Source of the DNA: Apteryx mantelli
Lineage: Eukaryota > Chordata > Aves > Apterygiformes > Apterygidae
DNA length: 64,000 bases
Assembly: GCF_036417845.1 (NCBI RefSeq)
Contig: NC_089981.1
Span: forward strand, 20,666,001-20,730,000
Direction of reading: 5' to 3'
The translations under genes were made by a program, and so were the position numbers. The notes beneath the pieces are model-generated. The model searched no databases. It had not been told where the DNA came from and saw nothing but the letters and a program-made list of their open reading frames with translations. This document shows, one piece after another, positions 23,830 to 35,400 of this stretch (its first letter is position 1; each line of letters starts with the position of its first letter).

Positions 23830-24900
23830 TTGCAGGCCCTATGGGGGGGGGCTATGAAAAATAATATTTAATTTAATTTTTTTTAATTCGTTCCCCGGGG
23901 ACGGTTGTTGTTTTGGGGGTTTTTTTGGCAGGGTTTCGCCGCGTTTCCCGGCGATCCAGCAGATGGGGATAGCGGCTCAGCGCCGCCGGGCTGCTCCCGC
24001 TCTCCCGCGCCCAGCGCCGGGGTGGGGGGGCAGAAGAAGTGCCAATTTTTTTTTATTTTTCTTATTTTTGGCAAAGCCAGGCGTCTCTCTCTCTCTCTTT
24101 TTTAAAAAAAATAAATCAAGGCGCCCGCGGCGGTGCGGCTGAGGCGTGCCGCCGAGTGGTCCCGTCCCCGGCACCGTGGGGCTTTGGGAAAATATTGATA
24201 GTGAGGGCCGGCCCGCGGGAGCCTCCGCCCGGGGAACCGCGCGCGGCGGGGATCAGGTTTTATTAATTATTAAAGAAGTCCCTTATTACCCACGGTTGTT
24301 GCCAGTCCCGAGACCTTGTCCGTAGCGTCGCCGGGGGGGCAAAAGTACCGCTTCTCCCTTCTTTTTTTCAAATTTTATTTATTTTTTATTTTTTCCCTGT
24401 ATTTTAGCTGGCGCTCAGAAGCAGCAGCGCTTTGCGGTGCCGCAGCTTCCTCACAGGTGGATTCTCAGGTGTCTAATAGGGCTGATCCCGAGCTGCCGCT
24501 GCCACTCAGGCACCTGTTTTTCCGGCCGCAGCACCTGGGGGCAGTTTGCATTAACTCCTTTTTTGGGCTCTTCCCCTGGGAATAAGTGCCCTGCTGTAGC
24601 CGAGGGTGAGTGCAGCCCGGCAGGGGCCGAGCGCGGCGGCGGTGGTGGGAGACACCTGGTCTTAGGTATCACTCTTGGGCGCCTTCGGATCAAATAGCCT
24701 CGGCGAGTAACGTCCTCGGGCTCCCGTGGCTGCAGCCGGAGCTTCGCTGGCGCACGGGGGGAAAACAAGCAGCTTTAGCCTCCGCGGCGGCGGGGAAAAG
24801 CTGCCAAAGGGAATTTTTTTTCGCTTTATTATTGCAAAGAGGGATTGAAGCTTAATTTTTTTTTTTTTCTTTTTGCACTCTGTTGTTCTCTGCTTTGGGA
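23830..24900. other. Short intergenic spacer between the GTPase and GH31 genes
   Basis: This holds alternating GC-rich segments and A/T homopolymers (for example 23865-23890, 24040-24110, 24355-24400, 24855-24872). No coding exon is supported. The right end grades into the GC-rich promoter of the following gene, and the two genes are only about 1.2 kb apart in tandem orientation. Confidence 0.5.
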
Positions 24901-25470
24901 GGGAGGGGAGTAACCCGAGGAGGAGCGGTTCCGCTCTCGCGCGCGGCCCCGGCCGGGAGTGCGGAGGCAGGAGGCGAGCGGAGCCCCGAGCCGCCGGGGC
25001 GCCATGCCGCCGGGACGCGCCAGGCCCCCGAGCCAGCCGCTGCCGCCGCTGTGGGAGCCGGCCTCGACGGAGCCGCGCGAGCCGTGGCGGGGCGCCGTGG
25101 CCTGCCTCGGCGTCACCGTCTTCTTCGCCCTCACCATCGGCGTGGTCTCGTGGCAGGCGGCGGAGGCGCCGCGGCGAATCTGGCTGCTGCGGGGCCCCGC
25201 GGCCGGCCTGGCCTGGGAGCGCCGCGCCGGCGCCCTGGTGCTGCTGCGTCGCGCCGGCGGTGCCGGGCGCCCGCTGGCCGCCGTGGTCCTGGCTGCCGGG
25301 GCGGCCGCCGGGCTGCCACTGCCCCTCGACAGCTGCCGCCCCGACGGCGGCCGCTTCTGCGGCGCCTGGGATGAGGCGGCCGAGCTGCACGTGTCCCTCG
25401 AGGAGGCCCCCGGCGCCGCCGAGTGCTACGGCCTCGCCTGGACCCCGCTGCAGCCCGGCGCCGTGCTCAA
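24900..25470 (+). promoter_or_regulatory. CpG island at the start of the MYORG-like gene
   Basis: Very high CpG density begins near 24930 and continues through the whole first coding exon. No TATA box is evident close to the start codon, so a dispersed CpG-island promoter is inferred. Confidence 0.55.
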
Positions 25471-28400
25471 GGTAATGGCGCGGGAAAACGTGGCCCCATG
25501 CGGGAAAAAGCAGTCCCATGCGGGGAAAAAGCGGCCTCAGCATGGCCCCGTGCGGGAAAAAGTGGCCTCAGCATGGCCCCGTGCGGGAAAAAGTGGTCCT
25601 GTGCTGGAAAAAGTGGTCTTGGTGTAGCCCAGCATGGGAAAAAGTGGCCCTGCGCGGGAAACAGCGGCCTCAGCGCGGCCCCCTGCGGGAAAAAGCAGCC
25701 CCCACGCAGGAATAAGCAGCCTCGGTGCGGCGCCCGCGGGAGACACAGCGGCGCCGGGCTGGGGACGGGATGGGTCGGGCCAGGCGCCGAAATAGCCACC
25801 CCTCGCCGCAGGGTGCCTGCGTGCTTGCGTGCGGGTGGGATAAATCAAGGCTCGGAGGGGCAGGGGTGGCCCGTGGGGGGGAAAAGCTGGCGAAGGGTTT
25901 TTTTTTTCCGACCGCAGGCCCAGGGTGGCTGTTCAGCGCGCTGAGATTTACGGGGGGGTTTTTGCTTGCGTAGCCTCTGCTTTGCCTCCTCGGCAGGGGG
26001 GAGAAAAAAAGCACCTCTTCAAACAACGCCTAGGGAGGGAAAGGCAGGAAAAAAAGACAAAAGAGTCGGATGCCGTCGGGATGCTCCCCGGGCAGCGGGC
26101 GAGGGAACGGGATGGGGCGCGCGAATAGTTTCTTCCTCCTCGGCCAAAAATTGCCCTCGGGTGGCGATTCAGCCTGGCAGAACGTTCCTGTTTCGGAGAA
26201 AGCCAGAAATCTCAAGAATAGGGTTTTTTTTGCTGTTCTGTTTTTTTTGTTTTTCCTCCCTAGCTGGTGCAAACAGCTGAGCTGAAACCCGGCCCAGCTC
26301 TTCCGCGCCTCGAAGATTTCCACTTTAATAATTCAGCTCTCCTTTCGCCGGCCCTCGGGGAGACTTAACCTCTTCCTGCCTCCCCGGCGGGAACGAGCCC
26401 CGCCAAGCCGGTGGCCCGGGGCCTCGGAGGCAGGGAAACGGGCAGCGCTCGGCATTTGGGCCTTTTAAAGCGCTTTGGCTTGGGATGGGGCCGTGCTCCG
26501 GGGGGTTTGGCCCGCGCAAGGTGCTCGGTGCTCTCCGGCCTCGGAGAAAGGGGTTTTTTTTCAGCCGGACGCTGGTTTTCAGCATCTTCCCACCAGCAGC
26601 TCTAACTATTAAAACCGGCTAATTTTAATAATTGTTGTCGCGTGCGGAAGTGAAGGATTTGGGATCCCTGGGGCGCTGGGTATCATGCAGCGGTGTTACC
26701 GCCGGGACGTCAGGGTGTTTCATATGGATTTTCTTTTCCTTTAAGTTCCATCTATCTGAAACCATAGGGTGTTGGGGGTATTTTGCGTGTGCTTTTTTTT
26801 TTTTTTTTTAAAGCAAACTAAATTTGAAGGTTTTTTGTTATTCCCGTGGCGGGACTTGCGTGTTCCTCCAGCCAGCTGCGCGCTGAACTCTGGCATAAGG
26901 GCCAAAGGGAGCAAAAGTAGCTTTAGATTAAAAAATTAAGACTTTTGTGGTCCTAAAGGCAAGCTCCAGAGTTTTGTTAGGATTTTTCTTTTCGTTTCCT
27001 CCGCTCTTCCCCCATTTCATGCCCGCCGCTTGATAATTTCGACTAACCCCGCGGCTCGGGGGGCGGCCGGGGGCAGCTCACGGCGCTCTCCCGCGCCGCA
27101 GGACTGCTTCTCCATGGCGAACGTCTCCTGGTACGGTGGCGGCGGCGTGCGCGCCCCGCGCTGGCTGCTCAACGCCGTGGACGCCGAGCCGCAGCCCTTC
27201 GTGATCAGCGACTTCGGCCGGAACCCCGGCGGCTACGGGCCCGTGCTGGAGGGATACTTTTTGGGATCGACAGGTGACCGCTTCCTTTATTCCTCCGTTT
27301 CCTATCGCCGCTGGCGCGCGAACGGCAGCCGGGCCGCTTGGATCGGTCGGGTTTTTTTGCCTGCTTCCCTGAAGATGCTGCTTCGACGCGGTCCCCGGGG
27401 CTCAACACGGTCCCACAAGCCCTCCCAGCTACTTCTCGCCCTGTGCCCCAACGGCTTGGACTTTCCCGTAGCGTTTTTATGCCCAGAAGCGTTCCCAAAC
27501 TGGGGTGCAGGAGAGGAGGCGCGGGGACACGGATCTGCCCGCTCTTGGCTTCGGCAAGAGCGGCATCAAACCTCGTTGCAAAAGGGAAAAAAGGGAAAAA
27601 AAAAAAAAACCAAGCCCGTCACGGGGAGCGGATTAGCGCCGGGGCGAAACCACATGAGCGGGCTCACGAGGAACGGGGCCAAACAAGCCATCCCGTCCCG
27701 TCGCGGACAGCCTGACAGCGGCCGTGTGCAGCGGCGGGAGAGAAGAGCTGGGAAATGACTGCGACGCGCTGTTTTTTCCCCTCCCTCCCCGTTTTTTCTC
27801 GTCCCCCCCCCCCCCAGGCGTGACGGTGACGGTGGCGCCCGACCTGCCCCTCTTCCTCTCGGTGGAGAGCGGCAGGCGCTTCTGCCTCGAGAGCCCCCCC
27901 GGCAGCGCCGCGCCGGCCCTGCGCTACCGGCTCTGCGCCAGCGACGACGTCGCCGCGGCCCACCGGCACGCGGGCGGCCAGCTCGCCCCGGCGCCCCGGC
28001 GCCCGCCCGACGCCGCCCTGCTGCGGTAAGGCTGCCCCCGCCCCGATTCCGGGCTCGAAACCCAATTTCCGCCCCCGCCGGGGTTCGTCGCCGGCGGCCC
28101 TGGGCTCCGCCGGTCCTCGGCGCGGGTGCCGAGCGCCCCCGTGCCCACGGCGCCGCCTCCGCCGCGCAGGTCGCCGATCTGGTGGTACCGCGGCCCGGCG
28201 GGCTCGGCCGCCAAAATCAAGCGGGGCCTCAGGGCCTTCTCCAACCGCCTGCAGCGGCACCGGCTCAAGGACGGGCTCCTGGCCCTGGGCGAGCGCTGCA
28301 CCGCCGCCCTCGCCGACGTGGTACGTCGCGCCCGCCCGCGGCGCCCGGCTCGCCGCCGCGGCGCTTTGCAGGAGCCGGTGCCGTACGCTGGGTTTTCCTT

Positions 28401-31400
28401 CTCCCTCGCCTCTGCCTTTCCGCCCCGCAGGACGGCTGGAGCGTGCCCGCGGAGAGGAGGAGGCGGCGGCGGCGCGGCGCCAAGGAGCCCTGGGACCTCT
28501 CCGCCATCGAGCCCATGAAGCTCTCCATCACGCTGTCCCCCTACGCCGGCGTGGCCTCGCCGCTTTTCCTGCGGTCGCTGGGGGACGGCGCGGCGGCAAG
28601 CCGCTGGCTGAGCCTGCGCCTGCGCCCCGAGGGCTCAGTACGTCGCACCGCCCCTTCCCGGCATCCTGCCTCCCTCCTGGGAAAAATCTAGCCCTCCCCT
28701 CCCCAAAAATGCCACCATCCGTGTCCTCTGCCGCAGGTGCCGCTTCTCTCCCCCTGGAAAGGGCAGCTCGCCGCCCGCCTCGACGCCACCAGCGAGGCCG
28801 CCGTGAGCTGGTTCGTGGCGCGCGCCGGGCGCCTGCGGCAGGCGCTGGGCGCCGAGCACGCGGCGCTCGAGGGCGCCGAAGGCAACGCCTACCTCGAGCG
28901 CGGCCTCCAGCCACCCGGCCGGCTGCGGGGCGACGGCTACGCCGAGGCGCTTGCCGCCGTGGCCACCCGGCTGGGCAATGGCACCATCGTCACCGCTGGA
29001 GCCAGGTGGGTCCCCGGCGCCCGGGCAGGAAGAGGCTGAGGGCAGCGTTGTTCTCAGATCTCCCCTTCTTCCTCCTTTAGGAGGTTTTTTCCTTGATTGT
29101 TATTATTATTTTATACTTTAGAGAGTCAAAACGCCCCCGGGTGCTGCCACCTTTCCAATGCAACCAAGACACTTTTCCAATGCATCCAGCACTAGAGCCT
29201 TGGCCAACCCCTCCACATTGGCGATGGCTTGTGGCAGCAAAAAAATGTGGTTTTCTTGCTTTTCATCCTCGCGTAACCCACAGCGGGGTTAATTCATGGT
29301 TGTGGGGAAACGTGGTGCTGCTTCCGTGCCGCTTCGGAGCGTGGCCGCTGCGAGGAGTCAAAGCGCGAGCGGGGACTTCTCGGCAGCCGAGGGTCAGCGG
29401 TAGCGTGAAGAGGATTTATCAGGGCCCCCAGCCGCCTTTCTCACGCGCTTCGATCTGGGGAAAACCCCGCTGCGAGGAGGCCGCGCCGCCCCTTGTGCCC
29501 CCCCAGGTCGAGCCACCTGCCGCTCTTCGTGCGGATGAGCCCGCTGCGCGCCGACTGGAGCCACGGCGGCCTGAAGGGGCTGGTGCCCGCCGCGCTGCAC
29601 TACAGCCTCCTGGGCTACAGCTTCTTCGTCCCCGACGCCGTGGGTAAGGGAGCGCCATCTGCCACGTGGGCACGAGGGGGGACGCGGGATGGGGATGCGA
29701 GCGGCGTCTCGGCTCGCCTCTGCCCGGCAGGAGGGACCCTGGCCGACGAGGCGCCGGCGGACCAAGAGCTGTACGTGCGGTGGCTGCAGATCGTGACCTT
29801 CCTGCCCGTGATGTCCTTCAGCACGCCGCCGTGGGCCTGCTGCGACGCCTGGGTACGTCCCTGCTTTCCCGCTTGGGGTTGCACCCCCCCCGCTGCGTTT
29901 GGGGCACGTCGTGGCTTAAATCCCTGCCCAAGGCTTGCTGGCTACCCACCAGGTCAGACCTTCGCACGCTCTCGCCCTCATTTTTGGCCCAGATTGCCTG
30001 GGTCCCGTGAGCTTTCCCCGCTTGCTAAGCGACCAAGTCTCTCTGCCAGCAGGAGAAGACTTCGCTGCTTTGGTTAAAGGCACATATTGCCTGCCAGCAG
30101 CTGTCCCCTGACCCTGCGGGTCATATCTAAGCAGGCTTTACCCACCGTACCAAACCTGCTCGCCCCGCGTTGTCTGGCGCGACCTGATCGGGATGTTGCA
30201 ATTCAGCGGTTCAGGCTTTTGTCCCTTCCTGCAAGAAATATATACTTTATATATACATATATTTATATTTCTTTTTCTTTCCTGCTCGCCTTGCTGTTTA
30301 TCGGATGCAGGAACGTGCCGTGTCTTTCCCCGCAGGTCCTGAATCTCACCAGGCAATGCATCCAGAGGCACCGGGACTTTGTGGCTCCGCTCATCGTAAA
30401 ATACAGCCAGGACTGGGTGGAGTGGGGATATCCCATCTTCCGGCCGGTGTGGTGGCTCAGCCCCACGGATCCGGCTGCCTTCACGATAGAGGACGAATTC
30501 CTCATCGGAGATGAGGTGAGAAATAGTATTGGGATACCCGGCGCAGGTTCATGAGGAGCTTGTCCTCGTTTTGGTACAAGAGCGGCTTGCGTTGCTGAGT
30601 TACGTTTGCAGATGTGGGCAGATGTTGCACCAGGCTTTCCTCCCTTTCCAATGCCTCTACCCCATGCCGCCACAGCTGGCTCAGGCTTGGGAACAACAAT
30701 CCTGCTTTTCTATAGTTTTATTTTCTTTTTTTTTCCTCTTACCATCTCTTCCTTCATCGTCCCGCGCACCCAGTTCTGCACGAATACAGCTCAAAGCTTC
30801 AGCTGTTCAAGTAGCTTTAAATTTAAGCTAAAGCAGCTAGGTTTTTTTTTCCTCTCAAATAAGGGCTGTGATTTTCTTGCAAAATTCTTCATTTAGGGTC
30901 CTGAAAACCTCTTTCCGTTTCTGAAGTGAAATAATTTATCAGGAATAATTCTAGGAACTGCTTTTTTTTACCTTGCAGCAGCAGGGAGAAAAAGATCTCA
31001 GGACCCCTCTGCCAACCAGGCGACTTCAGCAATTTAGAAGTGTTCTTCTGCCATAAATCAAAAAAAGGGAGATTTTGAAAACCATTTGAGGCTCTTGGGC
31101 AGCTCAGGAGCTGGGAAGGGAGGGTTGAGCCACGCAGACAGCAGTGGGAAGCAGAAGGGAAGGAGAGGAGGGAGCAGGACGTGCCACCTCCATTAGCACG
31201 TAGATATGACAGCAGCTCGGTGCACGAGTGCTGGCAAGCTGCGGGGCGGGCGGTGCGTTGGCACGGGAGTTATCCGTTCTTGGCCTCTTTCCTCTTTGCT
31301 GTTTTTCCAGTTTTTTGAAGCCCTCCCTTCTGGCAGCCTAGAGCTAAAGCCTGCTGAGGGAAACGGGGGCTCTTCTCCCATCCCCAGCAATGGGTTGATT

Positions 31401-32078
31401 TCTGATTGCAAGACAAGTTTCTGCTTGATTTCTTGCAAGATTATATAGGACTAACGGATTAAAAACAGTGACGCTGAAGTGTCTGCACTGCAGGGTCGTG
31501 GGAGCAAAGAGAAATTCCCAGCTCTGCCATGAGTTTCCTATGCGACGTGGGCACGGCAGGCTTTCCTCGAGTCTAACATAACCTTCATCTGTCCTGTCTA
31601 GCCTGATGGAGCTGCCGTAAGGGGTGTCCCATGCCAGCCCCATCCCATCCGCAGCACCAGGCACCGTTACTCACCGTGATCGTGCTATCTACACCTGCTC
31701 CATCCTGCTCAACTTGCCTGGAAACGGGAGTGTTGTTGTGTAGGAAATACCAGCTTTCCTAAGTTTTCTTATTTTGGATTTCTAGTCCTGGGTTTCTCTG
31801 TGGTTGCTCATGTCCGCCTTTGGCCTCCTGGCTTGCTCGGAGCAGCTGGCGTTGCCTTCAGGTAACCCCACCTGTGCTGAAAGCGCTTCTCTTCTTAACT
31901 GCAGGTCCTGGTGGCCCCGATAACCGAAAAAGGGCAAACGTGGAGGGACATCTACCTGCCAGGAGAAGGGTGCCTGTGGATGGACACCAACACGGCCCAG
32001 GTGTTTGACGGAGGAACTGTCCTCAGGAATTACTCCGCCAGCCTTGCAGAGGTGCCGGTTTTCGTAAAGGCCTCCTAA
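25004..32078 (+). CDS. MYORG-like glycoside hydrolase family 31 membrane protein
   Basis: This is a complete ten-exon gene: 25004-25471, 27102-27273, 27818-28025, 28170-28320, 28431-28637, 28737-29005, 29507-29643, 29731-29852, 30336-30515 and 31905-32078. All borders are GT-AG with matching phases, giving 695 residues (human MYORG is about 714). A single hydrophobic segment at about residues 30-50 behind a short N-terminus suggests a type II protein with a lumenal enzyme domain. GH31 landmarks are SPIWWY (284-289), SPYAGV, LDATSEAAVSWF (417-428), LKGLVPAALHYSLLGYSFFV, and ELYVRWLQIVTFLPVMSFS. Sequons occur at N163, N483, N581 and N680. MYORG is known as an ER alpha-galactosidase. Here the expected nucleophile motif DAGE reads EGAE (E447) and the substrate-binding Asp pair reads Gly-Glu (323-324), so activity is doubtful. 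Mammalian MYORG has its coding region in a single exon, as I recall; this copy has nine introns and is therefore a paralogue. ATG at 25004 (G at -3) is the first in-frame ATG. Confidence 0.9.
25481..25755 (+). repeat. Minisatellite with GGGAAAAAG core in intron 1 of the MYORG-like gene
   Basis: About eleven imperfect units of 20-33 bp share a CGGGAAAAAG(T/C)GG core, starting only ten bases after the exon 1 donor (GT at 25472-25473). Two adjacent 31-bp units (beginning near 25555) differ by one base. The array stays free of stop codons over long distances in several frames on both strands, which produces spurious open frames rich in GKKW/REK-like words. Confidence 0.88.
25760..27095 (+). other. 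Remainder of intron 1 of the MYORG-like gene
   Basis: No exon or RNA gene is supported. The sequence alternates GC-rich stretches with A/T homopolymers (for example 26223-26252 and 26790-26811). Open frames here lack protein-like features. Confidence 0.5.
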
Positions 32079-32490
32079 ATTTGCAGACCGTCGCGGCTTT
32101 CCGATGGTTTACCTCCTTCCCACGAGAGCAGCGCTGGCCAAATGTGCTCTCTCTTCCTTTTAAGACGAATTAACCCCATTTGCACTTTTCCAAGAACTTT
32201 TTTTTTTTAATTTCAACAGAAACTGTTCAAATCTTTTATTATTTGCTATTATTCTAAAATAGCAAAGATACAGTAGGAGCTTTGGCACAAATATACATCC
32301 ACGCAGAATGGCAGCCCATCTTTTTCCAGGGTTTTCCCAGAGAAATGTTTGTGTGCATCTGTTCAAGCGGGCGCATTCAGCATTTCCAGGTTCTTGGCAC
32401 CCCGGTCGAAGATGCTGCCCTGCCCAGACTGTGGATTGCCCAAAATCTGAGATAAATGAACATCAGGTTCTGCCAGGATGGGACTTCTGC

Positions 32491-32496
32491 ATTAAA
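32491..32496 (+). terminator. Candidate polyadenylation signal of the MYORG-like gene
   Basis: ATTAAA, the commonest variant signal, lies about 410 bases after the stop codon. No AATAAA was noticed closer to the stop. A longer 3' UTR is possible. Confidence 0.35.
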
Positions 32497-35400
32497 AAAT
32501 ATATATATAAAGAAAGAAGATATATATAGGAAAATGTGTGATAGATGTAGATGTGTGATAGCTCTATTTATGTGCGTGGACATTGCATGTGCTGAACTCT
32601 ACCTGCTTATCCGATCCAATTCCGTGTATGATCCACCAGGAGAGTCTTTGGTGGTGAGAGACCAACTTACAGGATAATGGGAAAAGCGGGTAGACTCCAG
32701 GTCTACTGGAGGCTGCTTTCTGGTGAAGGAAAACAACTCAATCAAGGCAAGAAGCAGGTCTAACAGAGCGTGGCGTCGACAGACCGCATGATGGCCCACC
32801 TGGAAAAGAAATACTCGAAGCGGACCAGTCCCAAGTGGCTGAAGAAGTTCGTGCAACACCGGCTGGCATCACCTACCTCTACAGCTTGCAACGCTTCAGC
32901 TTGGGGAAACTGCACCATCCCCACCCGATTTGGTCATGTCAAGGGGAAATGCCATCGTCGTTTCGGGCGAAAAAGCCAGAAAACAGACGGTAAAGGACAA
33001 AGATGTGCAGCGTGGCAGCAGGTAACGCAGGCGAGGAGCCTCGTGCGCTGCTGACAGGCTGTGGGGGGATGCACGGCGTTGGGAAGCTGGACCTGCAGCG
33101 CCTTGGCCGTGCCTTTGGGAATGGCCCCGAAGCATTTATTTTGGGAACCAGCAACGTTGCTATCTGAAGCACGTGGCCGCAGGGGCTTGGCTGCAGCGTC
33201 TGGAACGGGCAGAGCTGCCTGGCAGCCCAGGAGGGCGCAGAAATACCGCGATTTTCGGCGGCGTTCGGCGTTCAGCAGGATACCTGTTCCCAGCGGCTGG
33301 CAAACGTGGGACGTGGCGAGAAGCTAGCGACAGCAAACACGGCTTCCCAGTGCGCCCCAGTGGCTCTGCCCAGGGGGGTTGCTGTACTGGGGGGAAGGAA
33401 ACTTTAACGGCACTGTTGTGACTCATGCACCATCTTCGCTTTCTGCATCTCCCCTGCTTCAGCTTTGCCTCCGTTGGCAGCAGTGCTCACTGTGCCGCTC
33501 TGCCTGGAAGCAAGGGAGCAGATTCGCAGGCAAGGTGCAGTACACAGCTCTGCTGGAGACGGCTTGCTACCAGCAGCAGCAGCTTGGCCAGGGGGACTTT
33601 TTCCTCAAAAAAAAGCTAGGTCGGAGGTTTCTATGCTTTACAGAGAGCCTTCAGGGTGCAGTGGAGTGTGAGGGATCCCAAGCACCGCAGGGGACAGGCA
33701 GGATGAGAGTAGGGGGCAAGAGAAGCAGGTCACGTTGTGCTCTAACGCGGGGAGGACTTGCACCAGCTCCTCCACCCTCGGCATCCTCCTCTCAACACAG
33801 CGGTGGCCTCTTCACCCTTTGGACATCCTGTTCACGCATCTGGTAAAAATAAGCCCGAAGGGTCCGGGCTCAGTGCCTGTTGTTGTCTTGTGTGTTTAGC
33901 ATGCACAAAAGGGCCCGGCATCCACCACCCATGGAGGCACCCACTCAGCCCAAGCGAGGATCTCTCCAAAATCCAGTTCAACCGCAATAGCGAATGAGCA
34001 GGAAGAAAGCTGAGGCTGCTATGGAAAGCTTGGGGAGGAAGAAACCCAAACGCCTCCTTAGAAGCAAGTCTCCTCCTCTAGCAGAGCTTTTCCTTGTGTG
34101 CTGCGGTGTGGCTGCGGGTTTTAGTTTACATCCAGGGCGCTTGCACGGAGATGGAAACTTCACGGCTGTTCCTCCTGCCCGTTGCCACAGTTCCCGGCTG
34201 TGCGGAGGGGTCCTGGCAGCGGGGGCAACCGCGGGAAAGGGGGCCGGCAGGAGCGGCGCGGGCTGATCCCACTGCTGCCATCTCCCTCCAGGGGAGGGAA
34301 AGCGAGGAAGCGGACGTGCTTTTTCCAGCACTGCCAAGGCGCTTAGTGGCGGCTGGCTGCTCTTTGCAGGCATGGTTTTTTTTTTTGCTCTGAGAACAAC
34401 CCGGCACAAGCGGAGCTGGCAATGCCAGGCCGGGTTTGGCGGCGTTATTATTTAAACAGAAACGCCAGTCCTCGGGGCTCGCTGCCTTTCGCTTGCAGCG
34501 TTTGAGGCTTGTATAAATCACACTTCTCGGGGAAGCGAGGGCTCGGCTGAGGCTCAGCTTCGATTCAGGCACTTGACCTGAAGCGACCTCGGAGGATCTG
34601 GATCTCGGTTTTTGAACAAAACCCCGAATACCTCTGGCGGCAGGCGGCCGCAGAGGAGACGGCGTGCCTGTCTCCTCCTGGAGCACTAATGGGAGATTAA
34701 ATCACTTCAGATCCCAGACCGTGCCAGCACTTCCCTCCAGATCCTCCTCAAGGTCAAGCTTATTACGCTGTCGGGGAAGGAAGGAGGCTGGCAGCAGAAG
34801 ACGGCAGCTTTTTGCTATTCTTGGCGTCTGGGAAAACCACTAACTCAAACCCAGGTTTGGCGGCTGGCTGAACGCTAGGAAAGGAGCAGCCCGCACCAGC
34901 ACGTGATGCAGTGATCTCCCCTTTCAGGCCAGCAAGTTGGGAGCACGTTTCTTCGCCGGGGAGGAAGGCCAGGCTCAGGGGCGCTTCCCTCCTCTTCCTC
35001 CAAGCACAGAAAACACCCAAGCGCAGAAAACCCACCTAGGAAGTTAAATGTTTTATTATTACTGAGCAACGCGGCACGTTCTTCGGCAACGCTGATATCG
35101 CTTCACTTCTCCAGCCCGGTATTTCCTTCGCCAGATCTGAGCATGGCCCGAAGGGGCAACTCACTGACTCCCCTGCGGATCCCCGTAGCTTGTGCTTAAG
35201 GCAAGTTTTATCTTTAAAAAGAAAAGAGAGAGACGATGTGTGATGTCAAGTCCTCCGGCAGCCTGTTTTTTTGTTTTATTTCCCCCCCGGCTTGTTGCCC
35301 TCTCTGTTAATCGGATATGCCTTATTTCTGCAGTGAATTTGCCTTAATTCGAGTCGCTGCTGCTTTGACGGGGTTTGCGCCGGCGTCACAGGACGACGGG

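Noticed and set aside
32770-33054. 94-codon basic open frame just downstream of the MYORG-like gene
   Set aside because: It is Lys/Arg-rich with no recognisable domain, splice context or codon bias, and lies in the presumed 3' flank. Treated as chance.
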